Made by a program: the position numbers and the translations under genes
Assembly (NCBI GenBank): GCA_001898225.1
Contig: MKTJ01000013.1
Span: 173,324 to 237,323, forward strand
Length of the DNA: 64,000 nt
Direction: 5' to 3'
Source: Chloroflexi bacterium 54-19
GTDB taxonomy: Bacteria; Chloroflexota; Chloroflexia; Chloroheliales; Chloroheliaceae
In this document: positions 8,412 to 17,211 of the stretch, piece after piece
How the letters are laid out: the number at the start of each line of letters is the position of its first letter
Numbering within the stretch: the stretch's first letter is position 1
Notes under the pieces: model-generated
The model's input: the letters and a program-made list of their open reading frames with translations, nothing else
The model's database searches: none
What the model was told of the DNA's origin: nothing

Positions 8412-10199
8412 TTAGTCCTGGTAAGGGACCGGCAAAACCCGCGCTTTTAGTTCTGCGAACAGCACGTCCACCACAGCCCGCGCCCGCACAACACTTTCCT
8501 CGACCGGGACACTCTGGCGGTCGGCCTGGGAGCGCAACTTGAACTCGACCGAATTACTTTTAAGGGAGCGATCGCTCACGACCAGCCGGAGCGGCATTCC
8601 CAGCAAATCCGAATCGGCAAATTTCACGCCAGGAGTGGCTTCGGTGCGGTCGTCGAACAGGACTTCCAGGCCCGCCAGCCGCAAATCACGGTAAAGCTTC
8701 TCGGCGGTCTCGGTCACGACCGGGTTGCTGCTGTTAAGCATGACCAGGTGGACCTGATAAGGCGCGATGGAGACCGGCCACATAAGCCCGTCTTTGTCGT
8801 GATATTCCTCGGCGACACAGGCCAGTAACCGGCCCGAACCGATGCCGTAAGAACCCATGATGACCGGTTTGGAAACGCCGTCTTTATCCAGGAAGTAAGC
8901 CCCGAAAGCGTCGCTGTACTTGGTGCCGAGTTTGAAGATATTGCCGACCTCGACCCCACGCGAAGCTCGCAGCGGGTTCCCACAGACGATACAGGGTTCG
9001 CCTCCGTTCGCCGCCGCAATATCGGCCACCTTTTCGGCGGTGTAGTCGCGCCCGTAGTTTACGTTTTTGAGGTGATAGCCTTCTTCGTTCGCCCCTACAA
9101 CAAGGTTAGGGGTGCGGGCAACCAGGTCGTCCACCAGCACCAGGGCGTCAATTCCTTTCGCGCTGGCATAGCCGGGGACCGCTCCCGCCGCCGTGATTTC
9201 TTCGGGCCGTGCCGGGCGCAGTTCGACCGCTTTGAGCGCGTTCGAGATTTTTGTTTCGTTGGCTTCCATGTCGCCGCGCACAATCGCCAGCACCAACCGG
9301 TCGTGGCGGGTTTCGGTGTTGGTCGCCTCGTCCTTGTTGACGAAAGTCGCCACGAAGAAGACGGCCTTACCTGTCTGGGAGGCCGGGATATTCAGGTACT
9401 GGGCCAGGGCTTCGATGGTCTTGGTGCCGGGAGTGGCGACCTTCTCGACCGGCAAAGCTTCCTCGGTCGGCGGTTCCGGTTTGCGGAACAGGGCCACCTG
9501 GCGGTTCGAGCTATAGCCGCAGTGGTCGCAAACGATCAGGGTATCTTCCCCGATAGGCGTCAGGTACATGTATTCGTGGGCCATCGAACCGCCCATCATA
9601 CCGACATCGCTTTTAACCGCGATAACCGGCAACCCGGCCCTGTTAAAAATATTGAAGTAGGCCTGATAGTGGTTGCGGTACTGTTTATCCAGCCCTTCGT
9701 AATCGGCGTCGAGGCTGTAAGAATCTTTCATGGTAAATTCGCGGGTACGGATAAGCCCGGCGCGGGGGCGAGGTTCGTCCCGGAACTTGGTCTGGATATG
9801 ATAAATAAGCTGGGGCAACTGGCGGTAAGAGCGGATTTCGCGGTGAGTCAGGTCGCCCACGACTTCTTCGTGAGTCATCGCAAGCACCATGTCGCGGTCG
9901 TTCATGTCCTCGAAACGGGCCAACTCCTTGCCGATTTCGAACCAGCGCCCGGTCTCTTTCCACAGGTCCGCAGGATGGACTACCGGCATGAGGATTTCCT
10001 GGCCGCCGATGGCGTCAATTTCCTCGCGCAGAATATTCTCGATTTTTTTGATGGAGCGATAGGCCAGCGGCAAAAACGTAAAAAGGCCCGCCCCAATGGA
10101 CCGGATATAACCCGCCCGCAAAAGCAGTTGGTGGCTGGCGACTTCCGCTTCGACCGGCGCTTCCCGCAAAGTCTGTCCAAAGCTCTGGCTCTGGCGCAT
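8412..10199 (-). CDS. proS: Prolyl-tRNA synthetase, bacterial type with editing domain
   Basis: Class II aminoacyl-tRNA synthetase of 595 residues that loads proline on tRNA(Pro). Motif 2 appears as TKFRDEPRPRAGLIRTREFT (residues about 137-156) and motif 3 as MGSYGIGSGRLLACVAEEYH (about 448-467). Between them lies the YbaK-like deacylase insertion (about 225-400) used to remove mischarged alanine, the hallmark of bacterial-type ProS. The anticodon-binding domain occupies the last 110 residues. Full length and intact. It leads a minus-strand operon with two unrelated downstream genes. No convincing T-box leader is visible in the 340 bases upstream. Confidence 0.97.
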   Translation of the reverse strand: MRQSQSFGQTLREAPVEAEVASHQLLLRAGYIRSIGAGLFTFLPLAYRSIKKIENILREEIDAIGGQEILMPVVHPADLWKETGRWFEIGKELARFEDMNDRDMVLAMTHEEVVGDLTHREIRSYRQLPQLIYHIQTKFRDEPRPRAGLIRTREFTMKDSYSLDADYEGLDKQYRNHYQAYFNIFNRAGLPVIAVKSDVGMMGGSMAHEYMYLTPIGEDTLIVCDHCGYSSNRQVALFRKPEPPTEEALPVEKVATPGTKTIEALAQYLNIPASQTGKAVFFVATFVNKDEATNTETRHDRLVLAIVRGDMEANETKISNALKAVELRPARPEEITAAGAVPGYASAKGIDALVLVDDLVARTPNLVVGANEEGYHLKNVNYGRDYTAEKVADIAAANGGEPCIVCGNPLRASRGVEVGNIFKLGTKYSDAFGAYFLDKDGVSKPVIMGSYGIGSGRLLACVAEEYHDKDGLMWPVSIAPYQVHLVMLNSSNPVVTETAEKLYRDLRLAGLEVLFDDRTEATPGVKFADSDLLGMPLRLVVSDRSLKSNSVEFKLRSQADRQSVPVEESVVRARAVVDVLFAELKARVLPVPYQD

Positions 10200-10543
10200 A
10201 GATGGTTGTTTCCTTTCTGCGGGTCAGGGTGCCCTTGCTGGCCCTGCCCGGTTTTAGAAGTTTTGAATTTGAAAGCAGTTCTATAAAAATTTTCCCTTTG
10301 GGCAAGGCTATATTTTAGACTTAATTGGTCTTTTAGGCAACCAATAAATTAGCCTGATAACGCCAACCAGAATTGACACCCTCCCTGAAAGGTGCGTAAA
10401 ATTCGGGTTGCATCAGAATTTTTCTATTACTACGTACCAGTTTACTGCTTCACTCATAAATTTTCTATTTTTTAAAGTGACACCATAATTAAGTATCACT
10501 CAACGGCGAAAAAAGAGAACAACTTAGAAAGGAAAATTCAGAA
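10200..10543. other. Gene-free divergent intergenic region, proS / DsbA-like gene
   Basis: About 340 bases. It contains the proS leader (a GC-rich imperfect hairpin near 10222-10252), a 6-bp inverted repeat ATTGGT/ACCAAT at 10324-10345, and the promoter at 10373-10402 reading toward the DsbA-like gene. Nothing coding is seen. Confidence 0.6.
10373..10402 (+). promoter_or_regulatory. Sigma-70-type promoter for the DsbA-like gene
   Basis: TTGACA and TAAAAT separated by 18 bases, about 140 bases upstream of the start at 10544. The -35 box is a perfect consensus. Confidence 0.55.
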
Positions 10544-11149
10544 ATGGATAATCAGACCAGCCTGCGGTTTTATTTTGACCCGGTTTGTCCCTGGGCCTGG
10601 CGCACCTCGCTCTGGATTAGAGAGGTTTCCAAGGTAAGACCACTCTCGGTGGAATGGGATTTCTTGAGCTTGCAGGCCGTCAACAAAGGCAAGGATAGCC
10701 TCAAAGAAACCCACTTCAAGAGCGAGAAAGGCTTCCGCATCATGGCCCTGCTGCGCCGTAAGTATAGCCCTGCAGAGGCCAACCAGTTGATTGACAAGCT
10801 CTACCTCGAACTTGGCCAGGCCACCCACGACCGCAAAGAGGACATCGGTGAGGACGCCATCGTCCTGACGGCCCTTAAAAATATCGGGCTGGATGCGTCG
10901 CTACTTACGGAGGCGATGGAAGACGGCACGACCCTTGACGACGTTCTGAACGCTCACAACCAGATTGTCGAGCAGGGCGGCTTTGGCGTCCCGACCCTGG
11001 TCTTGCAGAATACCGGCGGCACGACCAAACCAGCCTTTGGCCCGGTAATCGACCGCGTCCCGGCGGGCGACGACGCTGGTGAGTTGTGGGATAGAGTCGA
11101 GTGGATGATGCAGCGTCCGGAGTTCTTCGAACTCAAACGCAGCCGCTAA
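10544..11149 (+). CDS. DsbA-family thiol oxidoreductase with a single active-site cysteine
   Basis: Thioredoxin-fold protein of 201 residues. The active site is FYFDPVCPWAWRTSLWI (residues about 9-25): Cys15 followed by Pro-Trp-Ala, so the usual second cysteine of CPWC is replaced by Ala. The cis-Pro loop GFGVPTLVL is present at about 146-154. This resembles the FrnE/Rv2466c-type cytoplasmic DsbA group, some of which use a low-molecular-weight thiol such as mycothiol as second reductant; the actual thiol partner here is unknown. No signal peptide, so not a periplasmic DsbA. Starts at ATG with AGAAAGGA upstream and sits under its own promoter. Confidence 0.83.
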   Translation: MDNQTSLRFYFDPVCPWAWRTSLWIREVSKVRPLSVEWDFLSLQAVNKGKDSLKETHFKSEKGFRIMALLRRKYSPAEANQLIDKLYLELGQATHDRKEDIGEDAIVLTALKNIGLDASLLTEAMEDGTTLDDVLNAHNQIVEQGGFGVPTLVLQNTGGTTKPAFGPVIDRVPAGDDAGELWDRVEWMMQRPEFFELKRSR

Positions 11150-11233
11150 ACATCCTTGACGTAAAACGGTAGGTTTAGCGCTGTTATGACCGGGCAATCG
11201 CCAGAAGCTTCCCAAGCAAAGCGGCGGTCTGCC

Positions 11234-11242
11234 TGATATAAT
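11234..11242 (+). promoter_or_regulatory. Extended -10 promoter for the nucleoside hydrolase gene
   Basis: TG-A-TATAAT, a perfect extended -10 element, 41 bases upstream of the start at 11284. No -35 consensus is evident, as expected for extended -10 promoters. Confidence 0.6.
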
Positions 11243-11283
11243 ACACACGCTGGCTTACCGTTTTTGTTTTACGAAAGGATGTC

Positions 11284-12270
11284 ATGACTGACCGGCTAAA
11301 AATTATCCTGGACGTGGACACCGGGGCGGACGACGCCCTGGCAATCCTGCTGGCGGCACGTTCACCCGAAGTGGAATTGCTGGGTTGCACCAGCGTAGCC
11401 GGAAATGTCACGGTCGACCAGACCACCCTGAACACCCTGGCGGTCCTTGAAATCGCCGGGAGAAAGGAAGTTCCGGTCGCCAGGGGTGCCACCCATCCCC
11501 TTGTCCGGCGTCTCTCTACGGCGACCTTCTTCCACGGCCCAAAAGGGCTGGGTAGCGCTGAAGTGCCGCTCCCCACCGGGCAACCGCTGGCCCAACCTGC
11601 CCCGGCTTTCCTGGTCGAAATGGCAAACAAATACCAGTCGGAGTTAATCCTGGTTGCGACCGGGCCTCTTACAAACGTGGCCCTGGCGTTATTGATTGAC
11701 CCCGACTTTGGCCGGAAACTCAAAAAGCTGGTCATTATGGGAGGGGCGGTCAGAGCCCCCGGCAACATCACACCCGCCGCCGAAGCCAACTTCTACAACG
11801 ACCCCGAAGCCGCCCAGGCGGTTTTACAGAGCGGCGCGAAAATTACGCTGGTCGGCCTCGATGTGACCGACCGGACCATCCTCTACTGGTCTGAAATTGC
11901 CCACCTGGACGAAAAGCCAGCCGAACTTGACCCGGCTTCCCGCCTGGCCCTCGACATTCTGCGTTTTTACACCCTGACCCACGGCGAAAATGGCGGCGCG
12001 CACCTGCACGACCCCCTGGCCCTCGGCGTCGCAATCTGGCCCGACCTGGTCCAGACCGAACGGATGCAGGTCGAAGTCGAAACCGCCGGGAAGTTGACCC
12101 GCGGCCTTTCGCTCGGCTTCAACCGGAAGGCTCGCGACAAATTCGTGGATATGGGTGACTACGATGACGCGGTTGCCGTCGAGTTCGATTACGTCGCTAA
12201 CGCCGATGTTTGCTTGCAAGTAGATGCACCCCGTTTTATTAAAGTCTTCCGGGAAAGATTGGGCCTGTAA
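11284..12270 (+). CDS. Nucleoside hydrolase (inosine-uridine preferring type family)
   Basis: N-ribohydrolase of 328 residues that would cleave a nucleoside into base and ribose. The calcium-binding fingerprint DVDTGADDALAI (residues 10-21) corresponds to the family D-x-D-x-G-x-D-D motif. The segment ILVATGPLTNVALALL (about 122-137) and MGGAVRAPGNITPAAEANFY (about 151-170), including the conserved Asn and Glu, match IunH-type enzymes. A His-Asp pair in HLHDPLAL (about 241-248) completes the active site. Cytoplasmic. Base preference is not readable. A solute-binding lipoprotein follows 96 bases downstream on the same strand, possibly for uptake of a related compound (inference only). Confidence 0.93.
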   Translation: MTDRLKIILDVDTGADDALAILLAARSPEVELLGCTSVAGNVTVDQTTLNTLAVLEIAGRKEVPVARGATHPLVRRLSTATFFHGPKGLGSAEVPLPTGQPLAQPAPAFLVEMANKYQSELILVATGPLTNVALALLIDPDFGRKLKKLVIMGGAVRAPGNITPAAEANFYNDPEAAQAVLQSGAKITLVGLDVTDRTILYWSEIAHLDEKPAELDPASRLALDILRFYTLTHGENGGAHLHDPLALGVAIWPDLVQTERMQVEVETAGKLTRGLSLGFNRKARDKFVDMGDYDDAVAVEFDYVANADVCLQVDAPRFIKVFRERLGL

Positions 12271-12366
12271 CCATTCAAAGCTTACTTTTTTACAGGTTCA
12301 AATCTTCGGGTTCAAACAACCTATCCTGCATCTGCTTACCAATGAATGGATTCTTAAAGGATACTT

Positions 12367-13755
12367 ATGATAGGACGCAAGACGACCGTGTCGCGGTCGT
12401 TATTGGGGTTAGTCTTACTCCTGCTGCTGGCCGGGTTAATCCTGGCTGCTTGTGGTGACGCTACCTCCGCTCCACCGACCGCTACCCCGCTCCCGCCTAC
12501 CCCAACGGCCAGTCCCAGCCCAACGCCCAAACCTGCCGTTAAAGGTGACCTGACGGTCTGGTCGTGGGGTACGGCAGCGCAGGGTTTACAGGCGAATGTC
12601 GCCGGATTTAACCGAAAATATCCCGATGTCAAGGTCAAACTGGAAACGCTCGACCGCCTCGACCTCTACGACAAATTTACGACCGGGCTTACCGCCGGGG
12701 GCGTGGGTCTGCCTGACGTGGTTACCCTTGAAACGGAGCGGTTGGAAGGCATTACCACCAAGTTCCCGGAAGGCTTAGCCAACCTTACCGAACGGGCCGG
12801 GATATACGAGAAAGATTTTGACCCTGTTCGCTGGGCTAAATCCGACCTGAAAAGCCGCGTTCGGGCCATGCCCTGGGACGTGGCCCCGGCAGGGCTGTTC
12901 TACCGGACCGATCTGTTCCAGCGGGCCGGAATCGATCCTGCTTCTATCGAAACCTGGGACGACTTTATCACTGCGGGTAAGAAAATCCAGGCGGCTTTCC
13001 CCGGCGTTAAAATGTTGGCCCTCGACCCGGCCAAAGACGACGTACTCTTTCGCCTGATACTCGGCCAGCAGGGCGCCTACTACTTTAACAAGGACGGCAA
13101 AATCAGCCTGTCCAGCCCCGCCGCCCTTAACGCGATGACGATTATCCAGAAGCTAAAGGCCGCCAACCTGGTTTTAACCGTAAATGGCTCCGGCGAACTC
13201 GCGGCGGCCAAAAACGGACTGGTCGCGGCTCAACCCTCCGGGTCGTGGTGGGGCGGTATGTTATCTCAGGCCGCACCGGAATTAAGCGGTAAGTGGGATA
13301 TGATGTTGCTGCCCGCCGTTACCAAAGGCGGCAACCGGGCGTCCAGCCTGGGCGGTATGACCCTGGCAATTTCGAGTAAGACCAAAAACATCGAAGCAGC
13401 CTGGGCTTTTATCGAGTATAACCTGGCGACCACCGAGGGTCAGACTACCATTTTCAAGACGGCGGGGATTTTGCCCGCGTTCCTCCCAACTTACACCGAC
13501 CCGGCGTTTACGGCCAGCCAGCCCTATTTTAATAACAAGTCTATCTGGAAAACCTTCCTGAATGAGCTGCCCCAGGTAGCCTCGCCAACCTATAACACGG
13601 ACAATCAACTGGGCCAGGCGGCCAGTCTGAACGCCCTGGCGGATGTCTTCAAAGGGTCGGACCCTCAAACGGCCCTGGTTAAAGCGGCGGAAGAACTCAA
13701 AGCGAAGACCGGGCGCGACCTGGAAATCGAACCAACCGAGACTGTCAAAAGTTGA
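12367..13755 (+). CDS. Extracellular solute-binding lipoprotein of an ABC importer (family 1, sugar-type)
   Basis: A 462-residue secreted lipoprotein. The signal peptide ends in a lipobox (LILAACGD, Cys near residue 28), followed by a Pro/Thr-rich tether (about 32-57). The rest matches family-1 solute-binding proteins: LTVWSWGTAAQGLQANVAGF (about 61-80), DVVTLETERLEGI (about 117-129), and the C-terminal AWAFIEYNLATTEGQTTIF segment (about 348-366). Such proteins deliver sugars or polyols to a membrane permease, but no permease or ATPase gene is adjacent, so this is an orphan receptor. Starts at ATG with AAAGGATA upstream. Confidence 0.9.
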   Translation: MIGRKTTVSRSLLGLVLLLLLAGLILAACGDATSAPPTATPLPPTPTASPSPTPKPAVKGDLTVWSWGTAAQGLQANVAGFNRKYPDVKVKLETLDRLDLYDKFTTGLTAGGVGLPDVVTLETERLEGITTKFPEGLANLTERAGIYEKDFDPVRWAKSDLKSRVRAMPWDVAPAGLFYRTDLFQRAGIDPASIETWDDFITAGKKIQAAFPGVKMLALDPAKDDVLFRLILGQQGAYYFNKDGKISLSSPAALNAMTIIQKLKAANLVLTVNGSGELAAAKNGLVAAQPSGSWWGGMLSQAAPELSGKWDMMLLPAVTKGGNRASSLGGMTLAISSKTKNIEAAWAFIEYNLATTEGQTTIFKTAGILPAFLPTYTDPAFTASQPYFNNKSIWKTFLNELPQVASPTYNTDNQLGQAASLNALADVFKGSDPQTALVKAAEELKAKTGRDLEIEPTETVKS

Positions 13756-14059
13756 ACGGGAGAAAGTTTTAGTGTTCAGTTTTTAGTTTTTAGTAAAAGA
13801 TGGCAACTCCGGGTATTGTCATTTCGAGCATAGCGACACCCTTTAGGGCGTCTCCGGTCCGTTGGACAATATCACGGTCATAGGTGTGTTGAATCGAGAT
13901 TCCTAGACAAGCTTGCAACCAGATGGTGACAACATAATCTATAAAATCAAAACGGGGAAAGTCGAAACAATCGCTTTCCCCGTTTTACTAAACACTAAAC
14001 ACTGAAAACTAAACACTTTTCACGTTCAACGTTTAACGTTATTTCGTTTAACGAACGCG
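13756..14059. other. Gene-free region carrying a composite repeat element
   Basis: About 300 bases between the solute-binding protein gene and the FHA-ABC gene, which converge. Nearly all of it is occupied by the heptamer-armed element at 13767-14020 and its internal REP-like sequence; no gene is seen. Confidence 0.7.
13767..14020. repeat. Composite element: heptamer inverted arms around a REP-like core (element A)
   Basis: The left arm at 13767-13798 consists of 7-base units like TTTTAGT/GTTCAGT. The right arm at 13983-14020 consists of ACTAAAC/ACTGAAA units, the inverted complement. Between them are a short REP-like stretch beginning ATTGTCATTTCGAGC (13815) and a GGGGAAAG/CTTTCCCC hairpin near 13954-13982. 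Related sequences lie at 44858-45060. Could form a long hairpin and act as a terminator for either flanking gene. Confidence 0.75.
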
Positions 14060-17000
14060 CTATCTTCGCTCCCAGGCTTTATCCTTGCGCTTGGTAAAGT
14101 AACAGGTCAGCCCCAGGAACAACACTATCATGCCAAACAGAATTAGCCAGCGCACCGCCAGGTGGACCGCCCGGCTGGCATGAAAACTGTTCGGGCTGAA
14201 ATCGGTGCGGTCGTTCGGGTTATTATCATAGTTTTCCGGGTCGAAATCTTTGACAATGGGTAGCGCCGAAGGCTCCACGCCGGGCGGTGCCCCCGAAACG
14301 ACCTGGTAATACTGCCGGTTCAGGTCGGCGGTAGTCCCCAGGGCGTCAATCGACCATTTCGTGACCGTGACATAGCTCAGGACTTTACCCGGCCCGTTCA
14401 GCGGGAAAATCAACCCCGCCAGAATAATCTGGGGCACCAGGATAATCGGCACTATGCTGGTCGCTTTGTCGGTATTGCTGGCAAGGGCCGATACCAGCAG
14501 ACCCATCGCCAACCCGGCCATGGTGGTCAACCAGACCCCGATAATCAACTCCAACGCCGCAGGCATCAACGCCCCGGATGGCGGCGCCCCCGTCCTTAAA
14601 ACGACAATACCTGCCAGGAGCAAACTCTGGACGATACAAAGCAGGGTCAGGACCGCCACTTTGGACATGACATAGGGAAAAACCCGCAAATTGACCAGGC
14701 GTTCCCGCAGGTAAATCGGGTTTTCTTTGGTGATTTCGCGGGCCGCGTTGCTGGTGCCGAGCCAGACCGCCGCCACCGAGAGCATGAAAAGCACCTTCTG
14801 AGCATCCGCCGGGGGAATACCGTCGGCAAAGACATTGCCGTCCGCCACCAGCGCCAGGATGACACCGATGATTGGCGCTTGCAAAATCAACACCAGTAAA
14901 TTTATCCGGTCCCGCCGGACCAGTTCGGCGTAACGCCGGGTCAGGATACCGAACTGCCGCCAGCTTGAGGTTTTCGGCCCCTTGATCTTTGCGACCGTAC
15001 GTACGTTCGGGCCGTTGGCGGCATCCGCTGCCCCGCAACCGGGCTGATTTGGGCCAGGACTACCATGGGGCGGGGGCGGAATAGTGGCAAGTCGGTCCGC
15101 CACGAACTCTTTATAGTAGACCGACTGGCGATAGCGGGCTTCCCATTCGCTGGCGCTGGTTGGGGTCTGTTCCAGTTTGGAATAGATGTCGGCAAACTCG
15201 TTTACCTCAAAGAACTTGAGGGCCTCGCGTGGCGGTCCGAAGAAACAGAGCTTTCCTCCTGGCGCCAGAAAAATCACCTTGTCACAGGCCGTGATGTTGC
15301 TGGTTGCGTGCGTCACCAGGATAATCGTCCGGCCCTGGTCGGCCAACCGCCGCAAGAGGAACATCATGCGTTTGTCGAGGCCGGGGTCGAGGCCCGATGT
15401 CGGCTCATCGAGGAAGAAAAGGTTCGGCTTGGCGAGTAACTCGACCGCTATCGAAACGCGCTTGCGCTGCCCACCCGATAGCCGCGAGACTGCCAGGGTC
15501 CGCCGCCCGGTCATCTCGACGTCTTCCAAAACCTCGCTCACCCGCTGCTCGATTTCGGCGTCGGTGGTGTCTTTGGGGAGGCGAAGTTTCGCCACGTAGT
15601 AAAGGGCCCGCTCAACCGTCAGGTCGCGGTGGATTATGTCGTCCTGCGGCACATAACCGAGGCTGCTGCGGTAAACCCCGAAATTCTGGTAATAGTCGTC
15701 GCCATTTATCAGGACGCGGCCTTCCGGGGCGGGCCGGAAGCCGTTGAGGGCGTCCATCAGGGTCGATTTGCCCGCGCCGCTACCACCCACGATAGCCACG
15801 AATTCTTTTGGCTGGATCGAGAACGAAAGGTCATTGAGCAGCACCAGGGTATTATTGTTAACCGCCTTGCGAATCCCGATAGCGTCAATCCGTACCTTGT
15901 CATCGGAGGCCTGGGCCAGTTGGTTCTCCTGGTAGACCAGTTGGTACCCGGCAATCTGGATGATGTCGCCCGGCTGAATCGGGACGGGCGTGTTCGGGGG
16001 AATGCGCTGGCCCCGGATAAAGGTGCCGTTGATGCTCCCCAGGTCCCGAATAACCGCTCCCTGGGCCTGACGCTGGATAACGGCGTGGTGGCCGGAAACC
16101 TGGGGGTAATTCAGGACCATGGCATTGTCCGGCAGACGGCCAATCGTGACAAACTGCAAGTTCGGGTTAAATTGGAGCGATTGGACCTGGGTCGCCGCCG
16201 GGTGAGCCATGTCGGTGTAGGTCAGGGTCGCCACGTTGCCCAGTTCGTCACCGATACGGACCAAATCGCCGTCAACCAGGGGGATTTCGCGGACTTTCGC
16301 GCCCTTATAGAGCAGGCCGTTGGTCGAGTTCTGGTCGGTAATAAGGTAACCGTTAGGGGTGCGGGTCAGAATGGCGTGAACGCGTGAAACCGTGCTAATC
16401 GGCACGACAATATCATTTTCGTTAGCCCGGCCAATCAAAAGCCGGTCCTGGGTCAGAGGATATTCCCTGGTCACGTTTTCGTAATGCACCCTCAGGATAG
16501 GCGAAATCCGGTCCATAAAGACCGTCCCGAAATGGTCCTCCTGGGAGGGGGCCGGTGGTCCTGGTAGACCCGTATCCGGGCGAGAGGGTGGGATATAACC
16601 ACCGGTAGGCTGGAACTGGTTAGGGGCCGGTTGGCCCGGCCCGTAGACCGCCCCAGGCTGGTACATCCCTGGATGGCGTTGCGAACCTGCCATGTCCTGA
16701 TAGGGCGATTGGGGCTGCGGTTGCGGCACCTGCGGATAGGGCTGGGCTGGCCCAGGCCCCTGGGGTGCCGGGGTCATATTGGTAGCCTGGTTGCTCCAGG
16801 GCACCTGCGGCTGAGGCTGGAATTGCGGTTGCTGGTAAGGCGGTTGGGGTTGCGGCTGGACCGCCCCGGTTGCTACCAGGTGAACCACCAGGTTGCCAAG
16901 CGTAAACTGGTCGCCCGGATTGATAAATACCGGCCCGGTAAGGGGCATGCCGTTAAACCTGACCGGGTTTGACTGACTCAAGTTTTCCAACCGCCAGCCT

Positions 17001-17164
17001 GCTCCCTGCTGATAGAGCCGGGCGTGGCGGCGCGACACTTCCGGGTGGCTGATGACCATGTCGTTGACAGGTTCCCGGCCAAGCGATATTTCAGGCTTGG
17101 TTATAGTATATTCGGTAAGAAGCTGGCCTTTATCGAAAACGAGCAGCTTTCCTAAGTCAGGCAT
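14060..17164 (-). CDS. ABCG-type ABC transporter with three FHA domains
   Basis: Single-chain half-transporter of 1034 residues. Domains in order: FHA1 (about 6-97, ISLGREPVNDMVISHPEVSR); a Pro/Gln-rich linker (about 98-225); FHA2 (about 235-320, LLIGRANENDIVVPISTVSR); FHA3 (about 330-425, VTIGRLPDNAMVLNYPQVSG). The ATPase follows (about 430-660) with Walker A GGSGAGKS, signature LSGGQRKR and Walker B LFFLDEPTSG. The ABC-2 membrane domain (about 745-1034) has about six helices. FHA domains bind phosphothreonine, so activity is probably gated by a Ser/Thr kinase; one such kinase is at the right end of this window. ATPase-before-membrane order is ABCG/White-like. Substrate unknown. FHA1 and FHA2 retain the Gly-Arg/Ser-Arg core, while FHA3 has SGHH instead of SRxH. 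Confidence 0.93.
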   Translation of the reverse strand: MPDLGKLLVFDKGQLLTEYTITKPEISLGREPVNDMVISHPEVSRRHARLYQQGAGWRLENLSQSNPVRFNGMPLTGPVFINPGDQFTLGNLVVHLVATGAVQPQPQPPYQQPQFQPQPQVPWSNQATNMTPAPQGPGPAQPYPQVPQPQPQSPYQDMAGSQRHPGMYQPGAVYGPGQPAPNQFQPTGGYIPPSRPDTGLPGPPAPSQEDHFGTVFMDRISPILRVHYENVTREYPLTQDRLLIGRANENDIVVPISTVSRVHAILTRTPNGYLITDQNSTNGLLYKGAKVREIPLVDGDLVRIGDELGNVATLTYTDMAHPAATQVQSLQFNPNLQFVTIGRLPDNAMVLNYPQVSGHHAVIQRQAQGAVIRDLGSINGTFIRGQRIPPNTPVPIQPGDIIQIAGYQLVYQENQLAQASDDKVRIDAIGIRKAVNNNTLVLLNDLSFSIQPKEFVAIVGGSGAGKSTLMDALNGFRPAPEGRVLINGDDYYQNFGVYRSSLGYVPQDDIIHRDLTVERALYYVAKLRLPKDTTDAEIEQRVSEVLEDVEMTGRRTLAVSRLSGGQRKRVSIAVELLAKPNLFFLDEPTSGLDPGLDKRMMFLLRRLADQGRTIILVTHATSNITACDKVIFLAPGGKLCFFGPPREALKFFEVNEFADIYSKLEQTPTSASEWEARYRQSVYYKEFVADRLATIPPPPHGSPGPNQPGCGAADAANGPNVRTVAKIKGPKTSSWRQFGILTRRYAELVRRDRINLLVLILQAPIIGVILALVADGNVFADGIPPADAQKVLFMLSVAAVWLGTSNAAREITKENPIYLRERLVNLRVFPYVMSKVAVLTLLCIVQSLLLAGIVVLRTGAPPSGALMPAALELIIGVWLTTMAGLAMGLLVSALASNTDKATSIVPIILVPQIILAGLIFPLNGPGKVLSYVTVTKWSIDALGTTADLNRQYYQVVSGAPPGVEPSALPIVKDFDPENYDNNPNDRTDFSPNSFHASRAVHLAVRWLILFGMIVLFLGLTCYFTKRKDKAWERR

Positions 17165-17211
17165 GTACGCGTGGCCTCTCTGTATTGAGCAAAGATAAGG
17201 AAAAAGCGGGT

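Noticed and set aside
10215..10260. Possible T-box or attenuator ahead of proS
   Set aside because: Only an imperfect GC-rich hairpin; the T-box AGGGTGG-ACCGCG sequence is absent.
12290..12322. GGTTCAAATC stretches resembling a tRNA T-arm
   Set aside because: No acceptor stem, D-arm or anticodon arm can be drawn around them.
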